Positions 1-12,800 of a stretch of 64,000 bases of DNA are shown in pieces. The notes beneath the pieces were generated by a model. It was not told the origin of the DNA and ran no database searches. It worked only from the letters and a program-made list of their open reading frames with translations. The stretch is taken from positions 2,980-66,979 of the forward strand of contig ML986751.1 in assembly GCA_010094045.1 (NCBI GenBank). The letters are read 5' to 3'. Within the stretch, counting starts at the first letter, position 1. Each line of letters starts with the position of its first letter. The stretch is from Lojkania enalia. Taxonomy: Eukaryota; Ascomycota; Dothideomycetes; Pleosporales. Position numbers and translations under genes: made by a program.

Positions 1-3000
1 TAGGTCGCTGTTAACTAAGCTTCCTTAACTAAATAATAACTTCTACTCTATACGTATTATTACACGTCTCTAGAACTGTTAATTATTAAAGTATCGCTAA
101 CGCTTTATAGAAAAATTAATTAATATACTACTCCGTCTACCTCCTAAAGCCTCTTTAGAGGCCTTCTAGATTATCTACCTTTAAACTATACACACGCTCG
201 CCTGCGGGTAGTATATAATATTTTTCTTTTAGTCTCTAAGATTAAAAAAATGCGAGTATTATACCTTATAAAATAAAAAGTACAACCCCGTATAAATCGC
301 ATCTAATACTAGTAGAGTATTTACTACTAACGTACTTATAGATCCTCTCCTACTATAAGGAGGAGTTTCTAGTCCTCTGGGGCCATCTTAAACTGTAGAT
401 AGTAGTCTAATATATAGGGGATAAGAAGGATAAAAAGGTAGCTTTTAAAGCTATTTTAGAGTCTACTTATAGTCTAGCGCTTATAGCCTAGGTTGTAAAG
501 AGTTAGAAAGATAGCTTTTCTACAGCTAGTATCTAGGTAGCTTTATTCTACTAGGGTACTAAGTTGCTCTATCGTGTTTTAGTCCTAGAGGCTCTAGTAT
601 CTAGCTTTTAAGCTGATATTATAGCGCTCTTAGGTAGTTAAAGATGAGGTAGGAGAGGTTTAGGGGGAGTCCGGAGGAAAAGAAGGGGAAGGAGAGTAGA
701 GGAGAAGAGAACTAGAGAGGTATCTAATAGCCTGCTATTAAACCCTCTAGATTTTATAGAGGAGTAATTTTAGGCCTATACTTTAGTTTTTAAATCTACT
801 ACTTAACTCTTATATATTATTATCTACTAGATAATCTATATTCTCTATACTATCCTTATATACCTTAATCTATTTAGTTAGGGCTCTTAGGAGTTCTAGC
901 TAATTCGGATACTTATTATAAAAAGCTCTTAACTTATAAAGCGAACCTATAAAATTTAAAGCTTTATACTAGACTGGGTTAGGATTATATCCTACCTATT
1001 TTATATAGTATTTGAGGGTCTTACAATATAGCTTACTAGCTAGTATTTCCTCAACCTCCTACTCTTCTACCCTCTTAATAGTAATAGCGGGTGGTTTTAG
1101 AGCTTCTTACCCTAGTAGAAGGTCCTAGGGGTTTTTATATAGTAGGTTTAGTACGAAGATATTATATATTCTCAACCTTAGGGGTAGCTGTAGATAGTAT
1201 AAGTTTCTAACCTATTCTAGTACTTTAAAAGGGTCCTTCTATTAATTAGATAGCTTTCAGCTTAGTCTCTAAACTATAAGGTTCTTAGTATTTAGGTAGA
1301 CTATATTACTAATCTACTAATTAATCAGTTACTAGTAATAGTTAATAACAGATTATATGCGATTTTAAACCTTCTTAATATTAGCCTTTACAGTTTCTTA
1401 GGCTGTATATATACGAGTTACTAGAGCTAAAGTATTCTTATAATTTAATTTATCTGTTACAGTAATAGGATTAATAGAATATTTCTAATCTTAACTCTAA
1501 TAGGGCTTAAATTTATATAGAATCTAATACGGGGATATTCTAATAGTTATATAGGGTAGAGTTGCTTATACTCGGTCGATTATAGGTAATAGAAAACTCT
1601 AGTTGTTCTAGTAGAAGGATATGAAAGGGCGTAGTCTCTAATTAATATACTTGTTTATAATCTCCGTCTATCTATTAGTCTCTTTATAATAAGCAGTAGA
1701 TAGTTTAATCTTTACGCCTAAGATATAGTAGAATTTAGACTAGAAACTAGATATAAACTAAGGTCCTTAATCTAAAATAATAGTTTCGGGCGTATAGCTA
1801 AAGCAGTATACCTATTAAATAAATAATTCGGCTATTCCCCTTACGTTAATTATATAATAGTAGGGGATAGATACTACTTATTTAGATAAGCGATTAATTA
1901 CTACTATAATCTAATTATATCTGGACTTATCTATAGAGAAATCCTTAAAGTTAATATATAGGTACTATATTAGTTAATTTAGTATAGAAAGTAGATAGAT
2001 AAAACCTGGGGTTTAGGTTTATATTAGATAAGCTTTATAGTATAGGATATAATTCCGTATATATCGTTTACAAGTAGCCTCTATACCCTTCTAATAGTAC
2101 TTCTAGGATAGTAATTGATAGGTTTTAGTAGCGCTTAAGTATGCGGAGGATACTTAGTTATAAGCCTCTCGTATAAGTTATATATAAAGGCCTAAATCTA
2201 ATAGAATATATAAGTAATTATTGTAGAGGAGTAGTCCGTTCTCTATCTAATACTTGTAGAATAGAAGTATACGTTCCTGCGCGAAGGAGGCTCGGTTTTT
2301 CTATAGTAATACGTTAATTAACTCTAGAGAGTCTAGTAATATAATCTACTCCTAGCCTTTAATAACGTTTAGTATAGCTGTTTAAGTTATTATTTAGATA
2401 ATATAGGACTAGGCTAATTTAGCATTAATTCGGGGGTAAAGTTAATACAGTCTAAATAGGACTTTTAACCGGTTGTTAATTTAAGCTACTTTTAAGTTTT
2501 CTACATCTTATTCGCAATAACTAAGGATGTCTATTCTAATATTATTCTTACTTAGAGTATATTCGATTCGGAACTGATACTAAACTAATTCTTTAGTCTA
2601 ATAAATTTAATAAGTATTAAATATTTTCGTAGTTATAAAATATTTAAGTAAGTAATAATCGGTATATATTAGAGTCCTAGTAGCTACTAAAGTAAGTTCT
2701 ACCTTCTATTACTTAAACGCAGTAATAATTGTGAACAGTTCCTTATTATAGATCTCTTAGTTTAGTTCCGAACCGGATAGAACCTTATTATAGAACGCTA
2801 TAAAGTACTATTTTCTATTAGGATATTTCTATAATAGTACTCCTATAACTACTCTATTAGAAGTATTAGTTTCTATTTTTATTTCTAACACAGGGTTAAA
2901 GTAGTAGAGAGTAGGTATACTTAATAGGGCTAACTTCAATTTCTTAAAGGTAATATTACATTCTAAAGTCTATATAAAAGGGGTTATAGGGCTCTATAGT

Positions 3001-4880
3001 ACGATAATTAGCTTTATAATATGCAAGAATTCCGGTATAAACTATTAATAGAATCTAGTAAAACCTAAGAAGGATTTTACACCTATTATATTAGTAGGTA
3101 GCTACTAGTTGTATAGTACTTCTACCTTCTCTAGATTAACCTTAAGGCCTTTATTTAAGAGGATATAGCTAAGGTATTTAGTTCAGGTAATATAGAATTT
3201 ACTCTTCTTAATATTAACTTATAACTCTACTTAATATAATCTCTTAAGAACTTTCTTAATATAGATAGTATATATCGCCTCGTCTTCTAAATAGATAAGG
3301 ATGTCGTCTAGATAAGTAATATAGAAGTTATCTAGGTAGTCGATTAGTATATTATTTATATAGCGCTAGTAAGTTGCTAGGCTATTATATAATCTAAAAG
3401 GTAGAACTTTATACTTATAGGTTCCGTATCGAGTCTAAAAGGTAGTATATTTCTTAGAATTAGAGTCTATTCTAATCTTATTAAAGGCTACGCGAATATT
3501 AAACTTAGTAAAAATTACTACTTTAGTAGGCCTAGATAGGAGTTTATCTATATACAGTATTAGATATACGTTCTTATAGGTAAGAGTATTAAGTTTATAA
3601 TAATCTACGTAAATATATAGGTTACTATTAAATTTGTAGATATAAAGGATTAGAAATATAAAGGGGCTCCAACTCTACTTAATATACTTATATTATAGAT
3701 TATCTATAATATACTTTTTAGTTACTTCTAGCTCCTTAATATTCTACTTATATAATAGGCTATAACTATTAAGAAGGGGTTCTGTAAGAATAATCTTATA
3801 ATTATAAGGGTAGTATTCTAGTAATTAATAAGCTGTAGTTTTACTAAATATATCCTAATACTTATAGTATTTAGATAGTAATTAGAGATTTACTAGTACT
3901 TCGTTTTCAGTCTTATTTTCTAGCTCTAGGGCTTACTTATCTTTAATCAGCCGCTTAATTTCGTATAGAGACGTAGAGAAAAACTTATTCTCTTTCCTCT
4001 TCATATTAAAGTAGAAAGTATTAGCTAAGATAAGAGCGATAATAGAAGAATAGACTTTCTTCGGATTAGGTTTAGACTTTATTTTATACAGGCGTATAGG
4101 AGCTCTAAGCTTATTTAGACTATAAGCTATAAGAAACTAATATAGTTTTAGTAGTCTTAATAGATCCTTAATATAATAGATAGTTGAACTATAGGACTAC
4201 TAATACTAGTCCTTTTCTTATAGAGCGTTATATCACCGGATATCTAGCTCTACTTTCTTATTATGTACTAGCTAAGTTAATTGCATAAGAAGAGGAGGTG
4301 AAGAATTATAAGTAGTAGGATATTTAGAGGGCTATATAATCCGATTTTTATCTATATCTAGCAGGAGTTAAAAATAACGTAACTATTTAATACTAATAAT
4401 ACAATCCTAAGTACCTAGATTTATAATAATAAATAGGTAGTTTTAAATAGTTCTCCTATTAATTTGTAGGTATAAGTAGATATACTAATTAACTAGGGTT
4501 TAGATTCGGTCCTAAAAACCTTTAACAGTAATTTTAAAGGGTAAGCGCTGTATTAATATATATAGGGCTTAGGAGAGTAATCTAGCTACTATAGAATTAA
4601 GGAATAGGAAGCCTTAAGTACTAGTATTAATAAGGGCGTTTAGTTGTATACTAACGCCTTTTAAATATAGAATAGTAGGGATTTAGAAGTACTTTCCTCT
4701 AAACAAATACAATAAATTAATATTTAATAAGTTATACTTACTTAAGTCTAAGATAGAGAGTTTTTCTAGACGTTTCTATTTCCTACCCGAGAACTATCTA
4801 GGTAGTACTCGTTTACATCTAGAAACTCTTCTTCCTTAATCTTCTCTTATTTAACCTCTATCTCTTATACTTTAAAGACT
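1..4880 (-). pseudogene. pol: Gypsy pol of copy A: RT, integrase, chromodomain
   Basis: On the minus strand, positions 3326-3291 encode a reverse-transcriptase catalytic block with an intact Y-L-D-D (3314-3303) followed by I-L-I-Y. Farther downstream, 1275-1200 holds the integrase C-terminal GPY/F module (E-G-P-F-K-V-L-E, with GPF at 1236-1228). Positions 1065-845 encode a chromodomain, recognisable as E-V-E-E-I-L-A-S-K-L followed by Y-I-K-(W)-V-G-Y and a later F-Y-N-K-Y-P. That order (RT, IN, chromodomain) defines Ty3/gypsy chromoviruses; the chromodomain is expected to direct integration to H3K9-methylated chromatin. The frame is broken by many TAG and TAA codons from RIP, so no full polyprotein can be made. 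The exact gag/pol boundary is not visible. Confidence 0.85.
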
Positions 4881-6260
4881 ATATATTTATTTATAAAATA
4901 TCCTAGTTTACTATAGTTATAGTAATTACCTAGGGTTGTATGCCTTTCAGATATAGGAGTCTTACTAGGTTATTAGAAAGCGATTATAGTAGAATAAGGT
5001 ATTAATACTAGGGTAGATTAGGGTAGTATTAGATTATAGGTTACCTTAAATAAACTCTTAGAAACCTTCTAGTACTAATCCGAATTTGTTTTAGCTATAA
5101 CCTATAGGCTAGCAGTTCGTTCTAGAAGGTTAGAAATACTCCTCCTTTCTATATTATAGGCTATTAAGTAGGTAACTATAGTATTAAAAAAGCTTTTCTA
5201 TATAAGCTTAAAGCTAAGGTTTAATATCCTTAGGTTGGAGAGAATCTTATCCTATAGGTAGAAGAACTACTTAGATTAGGGTACGGATCCCCTAATAGTT
5301 ATACTAATAAAGTAAGCTTTAAAAGTTAGAAACACTTCTCCCTTATTTATCTTTAGGACCTAAAACACCTATCGCGCCTCTATCTCTTTATTACCTATAA
5401 TAAAATACGATTGTAGAAGTAAAATTATTTCTTTAGCATTCTTAAACCGATACTAGTCTAATTTAGCTAGGTATTTTAGCTCTAGATACCCTTTCACAGT
5501 ACTAGAGGTATATTTCTATACTAACGCTATACGTATATACTCTGTCTAATAGTAATCTGTATTAATCTTAAGTTAGTCTAGAATTGAGGCTTACTATTAT
5601 TTAAATATAGGTTTATTACTATCTATAAAGCTTTCGATCTTAGGCGTACGTTTAGTAAAATAGGCTTAAGGGGGTTTAGGGGTGGCTAAGAGGTTTCTTA
5701 CTAGGGAAGTTGTAAAAGTTTTTTAGCGTATTATCGATTCTAATTTAGTAGTTTATAAAGGTTAATTAGGATTAATAGTTCTCTATTATATTAAGTATAT
5801 AATCTCCTCCTATAAAATTGCGATTTATTCCTTAAGAGTTAGTTTACTCTAATTTTCCTCTAAATTAGATAGGTTCTTTATTATAGGCCCTATAGAGAGG
5901 GGTCCGCCTGTTATAGGGCCTCCTATAAGAGGTAACAGTTGTTCTACACGCGTAGATAGAAGTTTACTCTTACTACGACTTATACGTGTATTAGTTCTAG
6001 TACAGGAATTAGAAGGTAAATTATAGTTAGATATTAGCGGTTGCCTCTAATTCTAATAGATTATTAGTAGTCTCTAAGTTTCTACCTAGGCGTACTCTAC
6101 GCGGCTTTTCTAAAAGCAATCCTAATTATAGGGGATAGAAAGTTCTAAACCTAAAGGCTTTAGTTAATAAGAGGTTTTTAAGATCCTATCTAAATAACTA
6201 AATAATTTAATGTAACGGTATATAAGTATTATAATCTAAACTAAATCGGGCGTATTTTAA
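4880..6260 (-). pseudogene. gag: Gypsy gag of copy A with decayed zinc knuckle
   Basis: This lies between the 5' LTR and pol on the minus strand. Near 4925-4893 the frame reads Y-Y-N-Y-S-K-L-G-Y-F. This is a CCHC zinc knuckle (C-x2-C-x4-H-x4-C) in which the Cys codons have become TAT or TAC and His has become TAT, exactly the changes RIP makes. The upstream part, around 5560-5340, is a charged, helix-rich stretch consistent with a capsid protein but with no sharp motif. The start codon was not resolved. Confidence 0.7.
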
Positions 6261-6340
6261 ACTTAGATATATTTAAATAAACAATTAATGCGATATTATT
6301 AAAAAGGCTGTTACTAGTAGTATTAAGTTCTTCTATATAA

Positions 6341-6618
6341 TATAATAGTATAGGTAAGATAATAGGTCCGAATACGGTATAAATCTACTTAAAGGTATAT
6401 AGGAGTATGTAGGGATTAGGGACCTAAGAATTCTATTAATACCTATAGGCCTTATATGAAAGAATATAGAAGAACTACTAAACTACTTATAAGGGAGTGT
6501 ACAACTATATATAGAAGGGAAAAGGGGTAGAACCGGGGGTAGAATAAGATAAGCTAAAAGCTTTGGGATAAGGTTGTATATAAAGCTTTTCGTAGAACGA
6601 TTTCTTTGTATTATTACA
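6341..6618 (-). repeat. 5' LTR of chromovirus copy A (278 bp)
   Basis: A member of the 279-bp LTR family found at 8471-8749, 9554-9832, 16472-16750, 52152-52430 and, in reverse orientation, 62412-62690. The ends read TATAA...TTACA here. The less damaged copy at 8471 shows the original TGTAACG...CGTTACA termini. The next base to the right belongs to the cassette array. Confidence 0.92.
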
Positions 6619-7240
6619 TTATTATTATAGTATAGTTTTTATATAGTATAAAAGTTAATACTAGTTTTTTATTATATTTTAGAGTTTTTAATAGAGGGTT
6701 ATAAAGAGGATATAGGTTCTTTTATATCTATTATATAGAGGGTACTTATTATAGTAAAGAATAGTAGATATTTAGGATTATTAAGATATAATTATAATAT
6801 AAGTAGAGTATATAATATTTATATACGAAGTAGTTTTATTAGAAAAGTAGGTTAATATTATATATATTAGAGGTTTAAAGGAGTATATCTATATAAGAAA
6901 GATTACTAGTAGATAAAAGTTATAGATATAATTAGAGAAATTAATATAGAGGGGTACGCTTAATTAAATAGTAGATATATAGTATAGATTAGAAGTACTA
7001 TTAATAGATATTATAAACTTCCCTTAAGAAGGGTTCTTAGAAGACTATATTAGAGAAGAAAAGTTCTTAGGAGACTGTATTAATAAAGTTCCTAAAATTC
7101 TCGAGAGGTTATTCGAGAAGAAAAGGTTTTAGAAAGTTATATAAGGGTATATAAGCTATAGAAAGTATATAGTTAAGAGGGAGTTATATTAGGTAAATAT
7201 TATAGTATAACAGCGTAATCTAGTTTTAGTATACTATTAT
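6619..7240 (+). pseudogene. Cassette U0, type A interior, left part lost
   Basis: The right half of a cassette whose left part is displaced by chromovirus copy A. Around 6880-6950 it carries the type A signature, read with TAG as Trp: G-V-Y-L-Y-K-K-D-Y-W-W followed by M-D or V-M-D. The following 7015-7160 stretch contains three degenerate copies of a TTCTTAGAAGAC-type short repeat, which here stays open as E-E-K-F-L-G-D-like residues. Function unknown; no family recognised. Confidence 0.45.
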
Positions 7241-8470
7241 AATTCCTTTAATATATAATCTAAAGTATATAAAGTATTTTACTATATATTATATATATAG
7301 TAGAATATTAAATATATATTACTCTATAAGTAGTAGAGAAATAAAGTTCTGTAATAGCTAAGTAAGCTAGGATAATTAGAAGGAATAAGAGTACTATATA
7401 TAGTTAGAGCGACTAGAAGAAATATAAGATTAAATATAGTTAGAGGGATCTAGAAAGGTCTAAAATACCTCTTTATTTAATCTAATTAAATATTTATATA
7501 AAGGCCCTAGGATAGAAATTAACTAAGTAGTAATAAGTAGTAGAAAGATAGGCTTTATAATATAGCTTATAGTAATCTAGAAGAAACTAATATTAGTATA
7601 GTATATATAGAGTATTTCTAGAACAGTTATATTTATAGTTCTTTATAGTCTTCTTATAGTATATAAGGAAGATTTTTAATTTTTTATTCTTAAACTAGTT
7701 TAGTTTAATTTAATATAATACTATTTTAAAATATAAAGGATTATACTATAATAAATATAAAATATTAAAGGCTAGATATTTTAGATTTTATTAATATAGA
7801 GTATAGAGTATCTAGAATAGAATAAATTAGTAGTAATAGGAATAAGCGGTTAGTAGATAGAGTAGATAGTAGTAGTATAAAGAATTTTATTATACCGGAT
7901 AGTTATCTAGTTTTAGAATATAGTTCTTCTAATAGTATAGAGTTAGATTATTCTTTTAGAAAAGTATAATATAAATAGAAGCGGGTATATAAAAGGCTAA
8001 TAGTTAAGTCTATAGTAGATATAAAATATAGTACTATTATTAATAGTAGGAGTATAGACGGTATAATACTAGTTATATATTAGAGCTAAGATAGTAGTAG
8101 TAGTATAATAGATATATAGCAGTATATTTCTATATTAAAAAAGAGACTAGATAATATAATACAGTAGCTAGATAATTTAGAGGTAGAGTTAGTCGACTTT
8201 AGAAAAGTATAGTTACTATATAAAATATATATATATTATAGAGAGTAGTATAATAATTATATATATTTTCTTAAAAAAGTCTAGAAATTCTCTTTAGATA
8301 TTTTATTAGTAAATAATTAGTAATAGTTGTTTTAGAAGCGGGTTAGCTTATAGAGACTAGATAGTTTTATTAATAAGGTATTTTTAGTATCTTATAGTAG
8401 TATATAGTAGAGAGTACTTTTAGGGGTTACTTAGTTATAAGAATAAGTATTAATATTATTATATATTTTT

Positions 8471-8749
8471 TGTAACGGCGCAGGCAAGATAATAGGTCCG
8501 AATGCGGTACGAATCTACTTAGAGGCATATAGGAGTACGTGAGGGATTAGGGACCTAGGAATTCTATTAACACCTATAGGCCTTATACGAAAGGATATAG
8601 AAGAACTACCAAGCTACTTATAAGGGAGTGTGCAACTATATACGGAAGGGAAAAGGGGTAGAACCGGGGGTAGGATAAGATAAGCGAAAAGCTTTGGGAT
8701 AAGGTTGTATATAAAGCTTTTTATAGAACGATTTCTTTGCATCGTTACA
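8471..8749 (-). repeat. Solo LTR, nearly free of RIP
   Basis: A 279-bp LTR with complete TGTAACG...CGTTACA ends and a flanking TTTTT on each side (8466-8470 and 8750-8754) that fits a 5-bp target duplication, although it is low complexity. It keeps many CpA and TpG sites that are TpA in the other five copies. No internal region is attached, so it is a recombination product. Its length is below the few hundred bases usually needed for RIP, which may explain its condition. It sits inside cassette U1. Orientation is assigned by comparison with copy B. Confidence 0.92.
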
Positions 8750-8789
8750 TTTTTATAGTTTTATATTATTAATAGTTATATAGTAATAG

Positions 8790-8960
8790 AAAGAGAGTTC
8801 TCGGAAAGCTGTTAGAGAAGAAATTCTCGGGAGAGTATAATAGAAAAGAAAAGAAATTCTTAGAGAACTATATTACTATTAATAAGAAAAGCCTTAGGAG
8901 ACTATATTACTATTAATAAGAAAAGCCTTAAGAGATTATATTAGGTAAAAGAAGATATAT
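8790..8960 (+). repeat. Short direct repeats at cassette end (~34 bp unit)
   Basis: Imperfect tandem copies of a unit containing AAGCCTTAGGAGACTATA separated by ACTATTAATAAGAAA. The same unit, in varying copy number, precedes the core of every cassette, for example 17590-17690, 19080-19220, 28460-28600, 33030-33200 and 34600-34760. It is the most variable part of the conserved block. Confidence 0.7.
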
Positions 8961-9049
8961 TAGGTAAATAGCGCGAGGGTGTAGTAGTATATTAATAGAA
9001 GCTATAAAAGGGTAGTAGTATAGTAATCTAGTTTTAGTATACTTGTTAT

Positions 9050-9553
9050 AATTCCTTTAGTATATAATCTAGAGTATATAAAGCATTTTACTATATATTT
9101 ATATATATCTAGTAGAGTGTTAAACATATTTACTTTATAAGTACTAGAGGAAGAGATATTCTAAAGTAGTATTATATAAGTAATAGTAAGTAAACGCTGA
9201 AGATAAGTAAAAGGAGTATAGCTAGAGGTTTAAGAACCCTATAGATATAGAGCTATATAAGTAGTAATAAGTATTAAAAGAATAGGCTATATAGTACGGC
9301 CTATTACTACCTAAATAAACTAGTTATATATAGTTTCTAGAAGGGGGCTTTCTTAGTTTCTTTCTATTTTAATTATTATATATAACCTTTAGAGTCTCTT
9401 TATAATTTTCCTAACTATATTAATAGGGAAAGATCTTTTTCTTTTTATCTTAGTATTTTATAATAATACTAATACTAATACTAATAGAGGAGGAGGGAAG
9501 CCCCTTTAGTAAGCTACTAGTAGAGCTATACCTAATAGTTCTAGAAAATATAT
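9050..9553 (+). repeat. Cassette U2, left (shared) part before chromovirus B
   Basis: The core at 9050 and the conserved block after it (to about 9530) include a purine-rich AGAGGAGGAGGGAAG stretch and then CCCTTTAGTAAGCTACTAG, both also found near 30645-30690 and 32205-32240. Chromovirus B inserted at 9553/9554 and duplicated TATAT. Confidence 0.75.
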
Positions 9554-9832
9554 TATAATAGTATAGGTAAGATAATAGGTCCAAATATAGTATAAATCTA
9601 TTTAGAGGTATATAGGAGTATATAGGGGTTTAAGGACCTAGAAATTCTATTAACACCTATAGGCCTTATATAAAAGAATATAGAAGAACTACTAAGCTAC
9701 TTATAAGGGAGTATATAACTATATACGGAAGGGAAAAGAGGCAGAACTAGGGGTAAGATAAGATAAGTAAAAAGCTTTAGGATAAGATTATATATAAAGC
9801 TTTTTATAGAACAATTTCTTCGTATTATTATA
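9554..9832 (-). repeat. 3' LTR of chromovirus copy B (279 bp)
   Basis: Ends TATAATAG...TATTATA after RIP of the original TGTAAC...GTTACA. It aligns along its length with the 5' LTR at 16472-16750. The flanking TATAT duplication and adjacent polypurine tract support the boundaries. Confidence 0.93.
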
Positions 9833-12800
9833 CTACCCCCCTTCTTATAAGCTAATAATCTCTATCTATACTAGTTTAGGAGGGAATTAGAGTTATTATA
9901 GATAGGTTCTAGTATAAAGAAATTTCTTTAAAGAGGTATTTATTAGTAAAAACTAATATATATAGTTATCTATAGAGATGCGTTTATATATTAATATAAT
10001 ATTAAGTAAGGTTTTTATAGTAAGTATAATTAACCTATATATTAGCTAGTAACTACTATTATAATAGTTTATTAATATTATAATTTCGTCGCATATAGTA
10101 ATAAGTATTTACTAGCTTTAGTATATTACTAGATTACTATTAACTAAGCTTTCTTAACTAAATAACAACTTCTACTCTATATATATTATTATGCGTCCCT
10201 AAAACTATTAATTATTAAAATATTACTAACGTCTTATAGAAAAAAATTAATTAATATACTACTCCGCCCACCTCTTAAAGCCTTTTTAAAGGCTTTCTAG
10301 ATTATCTACTTTTAGGCTATATATATACTTGCCCGCGGGCGGTATATAATATTTACCTTTCAGTCCCTAAGATTAAAAAAATGCGAGTATTATACCTTAT
10401 AAAATAAAAAGTACAACCCTGTATAAATCGTATTTAATACTAGTAGGGTACTTACTACTAATATACTTATAAATCCCCTCCTACTATAAGGAGAAGTTTC
10501 TAGTCCTCTAGAGCTATCTTAAACTATAAGTAGTAGCCTAATATATAGGAGATAAGGAGGATAAAAAGGTGGCCTTTAAGACTATTTTAGAATCTACTTA
10601 TAGTTTAGTACTTATAACCTAGGTTGTAAAGAGTTAGAAAGCTAGCTTTTTTAAGGCTAGTATCTAAGTAGCTTTATTCTACTAGGGTACTAAGTTGCTC
10701 TATCGAGTTTTAGCTCTAAAGGCTCTAGTATTTAGCTTTTAAGCTAATATTATAGCGCTCTTAAGCAGCTAAGAATAAAGTAGAAGAGGTTTAAGAGAAG
10801 TCCGGAAGGAAAAAAGGGGAAGAAGAGTAGAGGAGAAGAGAACTAGGGAAGTATCTAACAGCCTACTATTAGACCCTCTAAATTCTATAAAGGAGTAATT
10901 TTAGGCTTATAATTTAGTTTTCTAATCTACTACTTAACTCTTATATATTATTATCTATTAGATAATCTATATTCTCTATACTATTTTTATATATCTTAAT
11001 CTATTTAGTTAGAGCTTTTAGAGGTTCTAGCTAATTCGGATACTTATTATAAAAAGCTCTTAGCTTATAAGGCGAATCTATAAAATTTAAAACTTTATAC
11101 TAGACTAGGTTAGAATTATATTCTACCTATTTTATATAGTATTTAAAGGTCTTATAATATAGCTTACTAGCTAGTATTTCTTTAACCTCCTACTCTTCTA
11201 CCCCTTTAATAGCGATAGCAGGTGGTTTTAGAGCTTCTTACCCTAATAGAAGGTCCTAAGGGTTTTTATATAGTAGGTTTAGTACGAAAATATTATATAT
11301 TCTTAATTCTAAAGATAGTTATAGATAGTATAAGTTTCTAACCTATTCTAGTACTTTAAAAGAGTCCTCCTATTAATTAGATAACTTTTAGCTTAGTTTC
11401 TAGACTATAAGGTTCTTAGTATTTAGATAGATTATATTACTAATCTACTAATTAATTAGTTACTAGTAATAGTTAATAATAGATCATATACAATCCTAAG
11501 CCTTTTTAATATTAGCCTTTACAATTTCCCAGGCTACATATATACAAGTTACTAGAGCTAAAGTATTCTTACAATTTAATTTATCTATTATAATAATAGA
11601 ATTAATAGAATATTTTTAATCCTAATTTTAATAGAGCTTAAATCTATATAAGATTTAATATAGGGATATTCTAATAGTTATATAGGGTAGAATTACTTAT
11701 ACTTAGTTAATTATAGGTAATAGAGAACTCTAGTTATTCTAGTAGAAGAATATAAAAGAGCGTAGTCTCTAATTAATATACTTATTTATAATTTTCGTCT
11801 ATCTATTAGTTTCTTTATAATAAGTAGTAGATAGTTTAATTTTTATACCTAAAATATAGTAGAATTCGGACTAGAAACTAGATATAAATTAAGGTTCTTA
11901 ATCTAAAATAATAGTTTTAAGTATATAGCTAAAGTAGTATATCTATTAAATAAATAATTCGGCTATTCCCCGTATATTAATTATATAATAGTAGAGAATA
12001 GATACTACTTATTTAGATAGGTAATTAATTACTACTATAATCTAATTATATCTGGACTTATCTATAGAAAAATTTTTAAAGTTAATATATAAGTACTATA
12101 TTAGTTAATTTAGTATAGAAAGTAGATAGATAAAACCTAGAGTTTAAGTTTATATTAGATAAGTTTTATAGTATAAAATATAATTCTATATATATTATTT
12201 ATAAGTAGCCTCTATACCTTTTTAATAGTACTTCTAAGATAGTAACTAATAGGTTTTAGTAGTACTTAGGTATATAGAGGATATTTAGTTATAAGCCTCT
12301 TATATAAGCTATATATAAAGGCCTAAATCTAATAGAATATATAAGTAATTATTATAGAGGAGTAGTCTATTCTTTATCTAATACTTATAGGGTAAAAGGG
12401 TATATTCTTATATAAAGGAGGCTTGGTTTTCCTATAGTAATATATTAATTAACTCTAGAGAGTCTAATAATATAATCTATTTCTAGCCTTTAATAATATT
12501 TAGTATAACCGTTTAAATTATTATTTAGATAATATAGAACTAGACTAATTTAGCATTAATTTAGAGGTAAAATTAATATAGTCTAAATAAAACTCTTAAC
12601 TAGTTATTAGTTTAAACTACTTTTAAATTTTCTATATCTTATTTATAATAATTAAAGATATCTACTCTAGTATTATTTTTACCTAGAATATATTTAATTT
12701 AGAATTAATATTAAACTAATTCTTTAGTCTAATAAACTTAATAAATATTAAGTACCTTTATAGTTATAAAATATTCGAGTAAGTAACAATTAGTATATAC

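Larger units (their letters stand above)
1..6618 (-). mobile_element. Ty3/gypsy chromovirus, copy A (3' end outside window)
   Basis: A long terminal repeat retrotransposon read on the minus strand: 5' LTR at 6341-6618, then gag, reverse transcriptase, integrase and chromodomain toward the left edge. Copy B at 9554-16750 matches it along its length. By comparison with copy B, about 0.3 kb of internal sequence and the 3' LTR lie to the left of base 1. It ends abruptly inside cassette U0 of the 1.54-kb array, so it inserted into that array. It is less RIP-mutated than copies B and C: more CG dinucleotides remain and YLDD is still intact. Confidence 0.9.
7241..9049 (+). pseudogene. Cassette U1, unique interior (type E), coiled-coil-like ORF
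   Basis: The core at 7241 is followed by about 420 bp of shared sequence and then an interior not found elsewhere in the array. From about 8095 to 8465 the plus-strand frame, with TAG read as Gln or Trp, is rich in Leu, Gln, Lys and Glu with heptad-like spacing (for example L-K-K-R-L-D-N-M-M-Q-Q-L), suggesting a coiled coil. A solo LTR splits the cassette at 8471. Direct repeats of about 34 bp with the motif CCTTAGGAGACTATATTA lie at 8880-8945. Family not recognised. Confidence 0.4.

Noticed and set aside
8790..8960. CRISPR array from ~34-bp repeats
   Set aside because: Units are imperfect, contiguous and present in every cassette in varying number; a minisatellite.
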